This document shows, one piece after another, positions 7,405 to 14,171 of a stretch of 64,000 bases of DNA; the first letter of the stretch is position 1; each line of letters opens with the position of its first letter. Location: NCBI GenBank assembly GCA_050246635.1, contig JBFWVR010000018.1:68869-132868 (forward strand), written 5' to 3'. A program made the position numbers and the translations under genes. The notes under the pieces were generated by a model. The model saw only the letters and a program-made list of their open reading frames with translations, had not been told where the DNA came from and ran no database searches. The stretch is from JBFWVR01 sp050246635. GTDB taxonomy: Bacteria; Acidobacteriota; Vicinamibacteria; Vicinamibacterales; UBA2999.

Positions 7405-7974
7405 TTAATTCTGAATTCCGTCTGCGGGGGCGCCCTTGAGCCCTTCGACGAACCGGAAGCCGTCCTTCTCCGCGAGCGCGCGGACCGGCTTGAAACCGGC
7501 GGCGGCGAGCGCGGCCTCGGCCTGGTAGCCGGCCGGACGTGTGGGGGGGCGGCTCAGGAGCCCGCCGCCGAGTCCCTCGACGAGCTCGATGCGCCCGCCC
7601 GGCCGGAGGACGCGGCGTGCCTGGCGCAGGCAGGCGTCGCGGGTTTCGGCGGGCAGGGCGGCGAAGCGGGCGGCGGTGTCGTCCACGACGACCATGTCGA
7701 AGGCGTCGGCGTCGAACGACAGGGCGTCGAGCGGCTCGACGCGGAGATCGAGCAGCACGCCGGCCTTGGCGGCGGCCTGGCGGCCGCGCGCTGCCTGGGC
7801 CTCGTCCGGCACGGCCAGGGCGGCGGTTCCGCTCAGGCCGACCTTGGCGGCGAGGCCGCCGAGGAGCTGCCGGTCGTCCACCCCGATCTGCAGGAAGCGT
7901 TCGCCCATCCGGACGCCGGTCATGGCGACCTGGAGGGGGTCCATGGTGCGCACCCGCCGGAACTTGAAGAGCAT
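7405..7974 (-). CDS. Class I SAM-dependent methyltransferase-like protein
   Basis: 189 aa from the ATG at 7974; the frame stays open upstream but runs into the divergent gene. MGERFLQIGVDDRQLLGGLAAKVG sits where the SAM-binding motif I is expected, though the usual E/DxGxGxG is degraded to QIGVDD. FDMVVVDDTAARFAALP resembles motif II and ARRVLRPGGRIELVEG is the classical motif III loop. The ends of the fold are short, so activity is uncertain. The last codons come from sequence belonging to the neighbouring hairpin repeat, which suggests the repeat inserted at and replaced the original 3' end. Confidence 0.7.
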   Translation of the reverse strand: MLFKFRRVRTMDPLQVAMTGVRMGERFLQIGVDDRQLLGGLAAKVGLSGTAALAVPDEAQAARGRQAAAKAGVLLDLRVEPLDALSFDADAFDMVVVDDTAARFAALPAETRDACLRQARRVLRPGGRIELVEGLGGGLLSRPPTRPAGYQAEAALAAAGFKPVRALAEKDGFRFVEGLKGAPADGIQN

Positions 7975-7984
7975 GTCCCCATGA

Positions 7985-7990
7985 TATGAT
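7985..7990 (+). promoter_or_regulatory. TATGAT -10 box close to the inositol-phosphate synthase start
   Basis: TATGAT ends nine bases before the GTG at 8000, with TTGAAG at 7964-7969 as a possible -35 (15-nt spacer). There is no Shine-Dalgarno in the gap, so the transcript would have a very short leader or none. Confidence 0.45.
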
Positions 7991-7999
7991 CGCGCGATT

Positions 8000-9313
8000 G
8001 TGAAGCAGCCGGTCGACATCACACCCGCACAAGGCAAGCTCGGAGTCCTCCTCGTCGGCCTCGGGGCCGTCAGCACGACGGTCATCGCAGGCGTGCACGC
8101 CATCCGCAAGGGGCTGGCGCAGCCCATCGGCTCGCTCACCCAGATGGGCACGATCCGCCTGGGCAAGCGCACCGAGGGCCGCGCGCCGAAGATCAAGGAC
8201 TTCGTCGATCTCGCCTCGCTCGACGACATCGTCTTCGGCGGCTGGGACATCTTCGAGGAAGACTGCTACGCGGCGGCCCGCACCGCCGGCGTGCTGGAGC
8301 CGGAGCTGCTCGACCAGGTGCGGCCCGAGATGGAGGCCGTCAAGCCGATGTCGGCGGTGTTCGACCGCCGCTACGTCAAGCGCCTCGACGGCCCGAACGT
8401 CAAGAAGGGCGCGAACAAGAAGGACCTGGCGGAGCAGCTGATCGCGGACATCCGCCGCTTCAAGGCCGACAACAACTGCTCCCGCCTCGTGATGATCTGG
8501 TGCGGCAGCACCGAGGTCTTCATGAAGGAAGGCCCGGTGCACCAGTCGCTCGCCGCCTTCGAGAAAGGCCTCGAGGCGAGCGACGACGCGATCCCGTCCA
8601 GCATGGTGTATGCCTACGCCGCGCTCAAGGAAGGGATCCCGTTCGCGAACGCGGCGCCGAACCTCACGGCGGACGTGCCCTCGATGCTCGAGCTCGCGGC
8701 CGCGACGAAGGCCCCGGTCGCCGGCAACGACATGAAGACCGGGCAGACGCTGATCAAGACGATCATCGCCCCCGGCCTCAAGGCGCGGCTGCTCGGCGTG
8801 CGCGGCTGGTACTCGACCAACATCCTCGGCAACCGCGACGGGGAGGTGCTGGACGACCCCGAGTCGTTCAAGACGAAGGAAGAGAGCAAGAAGTCGGCGC
8901 TGGACTACATCTTCCAGCCGCAGCTCTATCCCGAGCTCTACAAGGACCTCTCGCACGTCGTGCGCATCAACTACTACCCCCCGCGCGGCGACAACAAGGA
9001 AGGCTGGGACAACATCGATCTGGTGGGTTGGCTCGGGTACCCGATGCAGCTCAAGATCAACTTCCTGTGCCGCGACTCGATCCTGGCCGCGCCGATCGTG
9101 CTCGACGCCGCGTTGTTCCTCGACCTCGCGAAGCGTGCGGGCATGTCCGGGATCCAGGAGTGGCTCTCGTTCTACTTCAAGGCTCCGATGCACGCCAAAG
9201 AGGTGTACCCGGAGCACGATCTCTTCATCCAGCTCATGAAGCTCAAGAACACGTTGCGCTTCCTGAAGGGTGAGGAGCTCATCACGCACCTGGGCCTCGA
9301 GTACTACGACTGA
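8000..9313 (+). CDS. ino1: Myo-inositol-1-phosphate synthase
   Basis: 437 aa. It converts glucose 6-phosphate to 1D-myo-inositol 3-phosphate using tightly bound NAD. The N-terminal Rossmann strand LGVLLVGLGAVSTTVIAGV carries the NAD loop. AGNDMKTGQTLIKTIIAPGL and RGWYSTNILGNRDGEVLDDPESFKTKEESK form the conserved substrate region, and SKKSALDYIFQPQLYPELY follows. Length and motifs match bacterial/archaeal-type synthases. Inositol phosphate would feed phosphatidylinositol-type lipids, inositol thiols or compatible solutes; none of those genes is in the window. It starts with GTG, 25 bp from a divergent gene. The membrane-protein gene follows after 21 bp. Confidence 0.92.
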   Translation: MKQPVDITPAQGKLGVLLVGLGAVSTTVIAGVHAIRKGLAQPIGSLTQMGTIRLGKRTEGRAPKIKDFVDLASLDDIVFGGWDIFEEDCYAAARTAGVLEPELLDQVRPEMEAVKPMSAVFDRRYVKRLDGPNVKKGANKKDLAEQLIADIRRFKADNNCSRLVMIWCGSTEVFMKEGPVHQSLAAFEKGLEASDDAIPSSMVYAYAALKEGIPFANAAPNLTADVPSMLELAAATKAPVAGNDMKTGQTLIKTIIAPGLKARLLGVRGWYSTNILGNRDGEVLDDPESFKTKEESKKSALDYIFQPQLYPELYKDLSHVVRINYYPPRGDNKEGWDNIDLVGWLGYPMQLKINFLCRDSILAAPIVLDAALFLDLAKRAGMSGIQEWLSFYFKAPMHAKEVYPEHDLFIQLMKLKNTLRFLKGEELITHLGLEYYD

Positions 9314-9334
9314 CGCCCGGGGGGAGGACCGCCC

Positions 9335-9850
9335 GTGACGCCCGCGAAGACGCAACCCGCCCTGCTCGGCGGCGTCGTGATCGGCGTGCTGTCGGCGCTC
9401 CCCGTCATCAACGTCGCCAACTGCTGCTGCGCCTGGATCCTGCTGGGCGGCGCGCTGGCCGCGTACCTGATGCAGCAGGGCCACCCCGAACCCATCCAGA
9501 CCGGTGACGGTGCGGTGGTGGGCCTGATGGCCGGCGCCATCGGCGGCGCGCTCGGCAGCGTCCTGTCCATCCCCATCGGGATCCTGATGGGCCCGTTCCA
9601 GCGGCGCATGCTGCAGCGGACCCTCGAGAACGGCGGCGGGGACCTGCCGCCCGCGCTGCGCGGCTTCTTCGAGACCCTCGCCCACGGCCCCGCCGAGGGC
9701 GGCGCCCCCTTCCTCGTCCTCGGCCTCGGCTGGATCCTGGGCTTCATGTTCTGGCTGGTCGTCTCCGCGATCTTCGCCATGCTCGGAGGCATCCTCGGAA
9801 CCCTGCTGTTCCGGAGGGCGCCGGCTCCAGCGCCGCCCCCGCTTCCCTGA
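9335..9850 (+). CDS. Small polytopic membrane protein, unknown function
   Basis: 171 aa, GTG start with a good GGGAGGA site upstream. There are about four hydrophobic helices: residues ~9-25, ~27-46 (with a Cys-Cys-Cys run, NCCCAWILLGG), ~58-85 (Gly/Ala-rich, with IPIGILMGP) and ~125-160. A basic loop and a Pro-rich tail (APAPAPPPLP) complete it. I do not recognise the family. It follows the inositol-phosphate synthase gene closely, so it may be co-transcribed. Its last coding bases form one arm of a perfect 24-bp inverted repeat with the sequence after its stop codon. Confidence 0.7.
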   Translation: MTPAKTQPALLGGVVIGVLSALPVINVANCCCAWILLGGALAAYLMQQGHPEPIQTGDGAVVGLMAGAIGGALGSVLSIPIGILMGPFQRRMLQRTLENGGGDLPPALRGFFETLAHGPAEGGAPFLVLGLGWILGFMFWLVVSAIFAMLGGILGTLLFRRAPAPAPPPLP

Positions 9851-9894
9851 GCGGCGCGCCGCCGCGCCCGCCGGAACAGCAGGGTTCCGAGGAT
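9791..9894. repeat. Perfect 24-bp inverted repeat across a gene end
   Basis: Positions 9791-9814, inside the last codons of the membrane-protein gene, are the exact reverse complement of 9871-9894, beyond its stop codon. The 56-bp spacer is GC-rich. A transcript would form a very stable hairpin, so it may act as terminator or 3'-end stabiliser. Confidence 0.9.
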
Positions 9895-9902
9895 TGAAGA
9901 TC

Positions 9903-10078
9903 GAAGATCTCAGATTGAAGATTGATTGACGAAGGCAGATCGCCGCGATGGACGATCTGATTGTTCGATTGGGGGATAGCGAGCCGCCCCGCAATCAGCC
10001 AATCCACCCAGTCAATCTCCCAATAAATCTCCAATCCGAAATCTGCCTTCTGCAATAAATCTTCAATCTGAAATCTTC
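9903..10078. repeat. AT-richer 176-bp intergenic foldback before acs
   Basis: Two 38-nt arms (9903-9940 and 10041-10078) are inverted copies with only a few mismatches, and the sequence between them pairs weakly again (gattg/caatc-type runs). Units such as GATTGAAGAT and ATCTTCAATCTG recur. Composition is far more AT-rich than the flanking genes. It occupies most of the gap between the membrane-protein gene and acs and abuts the acs promoter. Confidence 0.85.
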
Positions 10079-10091
10079 AATCTGAGATCGC

Positions 10092-10097
10092 TATACT
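10092..10097 (+). promoter_or_regulatory. TATACT -10 box just before acs
   Basis: TATACT ends seven bases before the ATG at 10105 with no Shine-Dalgarno between them. A CTGAAA at 10068-10073 (18-nt spacer) is a weak -35 and lies in the right arm of the upstream foldback. Confidence 0.5.
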
Positions 10098-10104
10098 CCG
10101 TGGC

Positions 10105-12066
10105 ATGAGCGACAAGCCTGTATCCCCGGAGATCGAGGCGCTCCTGCGCGAGGACCGCGCCTTCCCACCCGCGGAGGCCTTCCGGCGGGAGGCCCACGTG
10201 TCGGACCCCGGCATCTACGAGCGCGCCGCGGCGGATCCCGAGGCGTTCTGGGAAGGCTTCGCGAAGGAGCTCGACTGGATCGAGCCGTGGACCACGGTGC
10301 TCGACTGGCAGCCACCCGACGCGAAGTGGTTCGTCGGCGGCAAGCTCAACGCCAGCGTCAACTGCCTCGACCGGCACCTCGCCACGCCTCGCCGCAACAA
10401 GGCCGCGATCATCTGGGAAGGCGAGCCGGGCGACCGGCGCACGCTGACCTACCACGACCTGCATCGGGAGGTCTGCCAGTTCGCCAACGTGCTGCGCACC
10501 CTCGGGGTCACCAGGGGCGACCGCGTCGCGCTGTACATGCCGCTCGTCCCGGAGCTGGCCATCGCGATGCTCGGCTGCGCCCGCATCGGCGCCGTCCACT
10601 CCGTCGTCTTCGGCGGCTTCAGCGCGGAGTCGCTGCGCGACCGCATCAACGACTCGTCCTGCAAGGTCCTGGTCACCGCCGATGGTGGTTTTCGTCGCGG
10701 CAACGTCGTGCCGCTCAAACAGGTGGCGGACGAGGCCCTCGCCGACACGCCCTCGATCGAGCACGTGGTCGTCGTGCGCCGTGGCGTAGCCGACGTCCCG
10801 GTCGCGTGGACCGAAGGGCGCGATCACTGGTACCACGACTTGATGGCCGCCGCGTCGCCCAGGGCCGCACCCGAAGCGATGGACGCCGAGGACATGCTCT
10901 ACATCCTCTACACGTCCGGCACGACGGGGAAGCCCAAGGGCATCGTCCACACCACCGGCGGCTACATGGTCGGCACCTATGCCACCACGAAGCTCGTCTT
11001 CGACCTGAAGGACGAGGACGTGTACTGGTGCACGGCCGACATCGGCTGGGTGACCGGCCACAGCTACGTGGTCTACGGCCCCCTGGCCAACGGCGCGACG
11101 GTGGTCATGTACGAAGGGGCGCCCGACTGGCCGCGGAAGGACCGCTTCTGGGAGATCGTCGAGCGCTACGGCGTCACCATCTTCTACACGGCGCCCACGG
11201 CCATCCGCGCCTTCATGCGCTGGGGCACCGACTGGCCGAAGGGGCACGACCTCTCGTCGCTGCGCCTGCTCGGATCGGTGGGTGAACCCATCAACCCCGA
11301 GGCCTGGGTCTGGTATCACCTGCACATCGGGGGCGAGCGCTGCCCCGTCGTGGACACGTGGTGGCAGACGGAAACCGGCGGCATCATGATCACCCCGCTG
11401 CCGGGCATCACGAGCACGAAACCCGGCTCGGCGACGCAGCCGTTCCCGGGGATCAGCGCCGAGATCCTCACCGACAGCGGCGAGTCCGTCCCCGTCGGCG
11501 GCGGGCTGCTCGCAATCACGAAGCCGTGGCCGTCGATGCTGCGTGGCATCTACGGCGATCCCGAACGGTTCCGCCGGCAGTACTGGAGCCGCTGGCCCGG
11601 CGGGATCTACTTCACCGGTGACGGCGCCAAGCGGGATGACGACGGGTTCTTCTGGCTGCTGGGGCGTGTCGACGACGTGATCAACGTCGCCGGGCATCGC
11701 ATCGGCACGATGGAGGTCGAGAGCGCGCTCGTCGACCACCCGCAGGTCGCCGAAGCCGCCGTCGTCGGGCGCAGCCACGAGATCAAGGGCCAGGCGATCT
11801 CCGCGTTCGTCACGGTCAAGGAGGGCGTCGCGCACTCCGAGGCGCTGGCCGACGAGCTGAAGCGCCACGTCTCGCACAAGATCGGCGCGATTGCCCGGCC
11901 CGACGACATCATTTTCAGCGCCGACCTGCCGAAGACCCGATCCGGCAAGATCATGCGCCGCCTGCTCCGCGACATCGCCGAGGGCAAGACGCTCGGCGAC
12001 ACCACGACGCTCGCCGACCCGTCGGTCGTCGCGCGGCTGAAGGAGCAGTACCAGTCGGAAGGCTGA
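10105..12066 (+). CDS. acs: Acetyl-CoA synthetase (AMP-forming)
   Basis: 653 aa, full length for Acs. It activates acetate with ATP and CoA to acetyl-CoA through acetyl-AMP. The N-terminal ACAS region is followed by the adenylate-forming core: P-loop YTSGTTGKPKG near residue 270, WWQTETGG near 420, and YFTGDGAKRDDDGFFWLLGRVDD with the hinge. The C-terminal domain carries PKTRSGKIMRR, whose lysine is the catalytic residue that lysine acetylation switches off in Acs enzymes. Trp and Gly residues of the acetate pocket region (WWQTETGG) favour a small acyl substrate. It is a single-gene unit, and its start lacks a ribosome-binding site. Confidence 0.95.
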   Translation: MSDKPVSPEIEALLREDRAFPPAEAFRREAHVSDPGIYERAAADPEAFWEGFAKELDWIEPWTTVLDWQPPDAKWFVGGKLNASVNCLDRHLATPRRNKAAIIWEGEPGDRRTLTYHDLHREVCQFANVLRTLGVTRGDRVALYMPLVPELAIAMLGCARIGAVHSVVFGGFSAESLRDRINDSSCKVLVTADGGFRRGNVVPLKQVADEALADTPSIEHVVVVRRGVADVPVAWTEGRDHWYHDLMAAASPRAAPEAMDAEDMLYILYTSGTTGKPKGIVHTTGGYMVGTYATTKLVFDLKDEDVYWCTADIGWVTGHSYVVYGPLANGATVVMYEGAPDWPRKDRFWEIVERYGVTIFYTAPTAIRAFMRWGTDWPKGHDLSSLRLLGSVGEPINPEAWVWYHLHIGGERCPVVDTWWQTETGGIMITPLPGITSTKPGSATQPFPGISAEILTDSGESVPVGGGLLAITKPWPSMLRGIYGDPERFRRQYWSRWPGGIYFTGDGAKRDDDGFFWLLGRVDDVINVAGHRIGTMEVESALVDHPQVAEAAVVGRSHEIKGQAISAFVTVKEGVAHSEALADELKRHVSHKIGAIARPDDIIFSADLPKTRSGKIMRRLLRDIAEGKTLGDTTTLADPSVVARLKEQYQSEG

Positions 12067-12083
12067 CGCGCACGTCCCGCGAC

Positions 12084-12752
12084 TCAGAATCCGACGACCG
12101 CGCCGCCGGACAGCTCGAACCGCCGTCCGACGGCGCGGTTCGTCGTACGGTCCCCGAAGTCGGCGCGGGACGTGCCGGCCAGCACTCGCAACCGCAGCGG
12201 ACCCGACAGCCGGTGTTCGACGCCCCCTCCGAACCGGAGCAGGCCCTGTCCGTCCTGCTGGGTGAGCAGCGTGCCGCGCTGCCGGACCGACACGTCGAAG
12301 TCCCGACTCACCTCCGAGACGTAGGCAAAGACCAGCGTGCTCGCGCCCACGGTGTGGCCGGCGCTCAGCAGCCAGTGCCACTGCCGTGAGGTGTCGTAGT
12401 CGATGCGGAGGGCGCGGGCCGGGTCGTCCAGGTGCAGCGTCCCGTCGAGCCATCCGATCCCGAGCTCGGCACCGAACACGAAGCCGGACAGGCCGGCCCG
12501 GAGACCGCCAAAGACCGAGGTGACGAGGCGGGAGCCTTCCTGGAGCGTGTCGACGCCGTCGACCAGCGCCCCGCCGATGACCTGTTGCCGCCCGGCGTCG
12601 ATACCGGCATAGAGCCCGCTGAAGGTGTCGGCCCCGGTGGCCTGTGCGTCGGCAGGCACGGCGGGCAGTGTCACCACGCAGGCGGCCAGGAGACAGATGA
12701 ACGCGGCGCGGCGTACCCGGCGGAGGACGATCGCGGCTGGAATGTGCGTCAT
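12084..12752 (-). CDS. Outer-membrane beta-barrel protein (OmpA/opacity-like)
   Basis: 222 aa. Signal peptide about residues 15-37 (FICLLAACVVTLPAVPADAQ). The remainder alternates polar and hydrophobic residues in strands separated by short turns (GLYAGIDAGRQQ, FGGLRAGLSGFVFGAELGIGWLDG, WHWLLSAGHTVGASTLVFAYVSEVS) and ends in phenylalanine, the BAM-recognition residue. Eight strands fit the length, as in small OmpX/opacity-type barrels. No ligand can be inferred. It is convergent with acs (17 bp between stops) and downstream of the GGDEF-like gene. Confidence 0.75.
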   Translation of the reverse strand: MTHIPAAIVLRRVRRAAFICLLAACVVTLPAVPADAQATGADTFSGLYAGIDAGRQQVIGGALVDGVDTLQEGSRLVTSVFGGLRAGLSGFVFGAELGIGWLDGTLHLDDPARALRIDYDTSRQWHWLLSAGHTVGASTLVFAYVSEVSRDFDVSVRQRGTLLTQQDGQGLLRFGGGVEHRLSGPLRLRVLAGTSRADFGDRTTNRAVGRRFELSGGAVVGF

Positions 12753-12839
12753 GGCGAGGCACGAGGCAAGGCGTGTGCCTTCGCGGCGATGCTGGCCCCT
12801 CCGCTCGTCCCGCGCGCCGCGGGAGGGGAGGGCGGGTAA

Positions 12840-13991
12840 TCAGGTCGTGGAACGATCGCGGGCGAGGGCCTCGACGCGTTCGCGCTCGAGGCGCACGTGC
12901 CGGCCGGCCGTGATTGGTTCGAGCCGGCCGTCGCCCACGAGGCGTTCGATGCCGGCGATATCGGTGTTCAGGACCACCGAGGCCTCTTCGACCGACATGA
13001 GCCGCGGCGGCAGCTCGACCTGCTCGACGCAGTTGCGCCCGCCGAGCTTCGCCCGGACCACGGCGGCTTCCGCGGCGCGGAGCAGGCGGACCTCGTCGAT
13101 GGGCTCGCCCTCCAGCGCCCGCGCGGAGACCACCGCGACGCTGACCGTCACCTCCGCACGCTCCTCCGTGCGGTAGTCGCGGAAGGTCAGGCGCTCCGCC
13201 ACCATGGTGCGCGTGCGCTCTGCGAGGGCGAGCGCGTCAGGAGGCGAGGTCTCGGGGAGCAGCACCGCGATGGCGTCCTCGTGATACCGCACGACCCAGT
13301 CGTGCTGGCGGAAGTAGGTGCGCAGCAGGATGCCGAGCCGCTCGAGGATGCGGTCGCCGACCCCGAAGCCGTGGATGCGGTTGATGTCCGAGAGGTTGTC
13401 GACATCGAGCACGATGAGCGACAGCCAGTGCTCGAAGCGCTCGGCCCGGTAGCATTCCTTGGCGAGGACCGCGTCGAGCACGGGCCGGGTATGCAGGGTG
13501 GTCAGCGGATCGACGATGGCCTGCTCTGACGGCGTGGCGAGCGCGCGCGCCGTCCACGCGGCAAGCAGGTCGACGCCGGCGCGGCGCAGGGTCTGAGCGG
13601 CCTGTGGCCAGGGCTCCGTGGTCGCGCCGATGAGCGGGTCGGTCGAGACCTCGTCGAGGCTGGTGTTGAGCGCGAGGTCGATGAAGGTGAACAGCTGGTC
13701 GGGCGCGAGGTCGCGTTCGGCCGCCGTGTCCATCAGCTCGCTGATGCCGCTCGCCCGGTAGTCGAGCGAGGCGGCCAGCACGGTCTCCGACAGCAGCCGG
13801 ACGACGAGGGCGCCGAGCCGGGTGCAGTACTCCGCCTCGAGGCGGCGCGGGCCGGTGAACGGGAAGACCGCCACGGTGTCGGCGACGATGACGTCCGCGC
13901 GCTCGATCAGCCGCGCGGCGGCCCGCCGGCGCAGGGTGTGGTCGTCGCGGGAAGGCGCGCCAGGCGCCGTGTCCGGAGGCTGGAGGTCCAC
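12840..13991 (-). CDS. Degenerate GGDEF protein with C-terminal HTH (excisionase-like) domain
   Basis: 383 aa, GTG start. Residues ~20-150 are an alpha-helical region with no motif I know. Residues ~160-320 are a GGDEF fold: DPLTTLHTRPVLDAVL, LIVLDVDNLSDINRIHGFGVGD (first metal-binding strand kept) and VVRYHEDAIAVLLPET. In the last, the GGDEF signature is replaced by HEDAI at 237-241, so diguanylate cyclase activity is unlikely. The final ~50 residues (LMSVEEASVVLNTDIAGIERLVGDGRLEPITAGRHVRLERERVEAL) match a MerR/excisionase-type DNA-binding helix-turn-helix. This suggests a regulator that binds nucleotide or protein through the dead GGDEF domain. It is divergent from the pilus ATPase gene. 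Confidence 0.82.
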   Translation of the reverse strand: MDLQPPDTAPGAPSRDDHTLRRRAAARLIERADVIVADTVAVFPFTGPRRLEAEYCTRLGALVVRLLSETVLAASLDYRASGISELMDTAAERDLAPDQLFTFIDLALNTSLDEVSTDPLIGATTEPWPQAAQTLRRAGVDLLAAWTARALATPSEQAIVDPLTTLHTRPVLDAVLAKECYRAERFEHWLSLIVLDVDNLSDINRIHGFGVGDRILERLGILLRTYFRQHDWVVRYHEDAIAVLLPETSPPDALALAERTRTMVAERLTFRDYRTEERAEVTVSVAVVSARALEGEPIDEVRLLRAAEAAVVRAKLGGRNCVEQVELPPRLMSVEEASVVLNTDIAGIERLVGDGRLEPITAGRHVRLERERVEALARDRSTT

Positions 13992-14108
13992 GTCGGGCCG
14001 ATCGTGCCCCGAAAGCCCCTACCGCGGCAACCGCGAGCGGCCGAAACAGGGAACCGGGGAAGGCCGGCGGCGTGGCCTGCGCGAAACTGCGCAGCCCGGC
14101 ACACGCGA

Positions 14109-14138
14109 TTGCGCCCGCCGTTGGTCCCTACCTATGAT
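14109..14138 (+). promoter_or_regulatory. Candidate sigma-70-type promoter of the PilB-like gene
   Basis: TTGCGC at 14109-14114 and TATGAT at 14133-14138 with an 18-nt spacer. The inferred start near 14145 gives a ~27-nt leader containing GGCAGGA ahead of the GTG at 14172. Confidence 0.5.
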
Positions 14139-14171
14139 GGCGGTTGGCCCCTCCGGGGGCGGGCAGGACTA

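Noticed and set aside
7274..9994. A 906-codon open frame on the minus strand
   Set aside because: It is opposite inositol-phosphate synthase and a membrane-protein gene and passes through repeat elements; composition is that of an antisense shadow.
10063..12762. An 899-codon open frame opposite acs
   Set aside because: acs is complete and conserved in the other strand; the frame has no recognisable domain.
13992..14171. c-di-GMP (GEMM) riboswitch upstream of the PilB-like gene
   Set aside because: The region is GC-rich and structured, but I could not find the conserved GEMM core or its paired tetraloop receptor. It remains a simple divergent promoter region.
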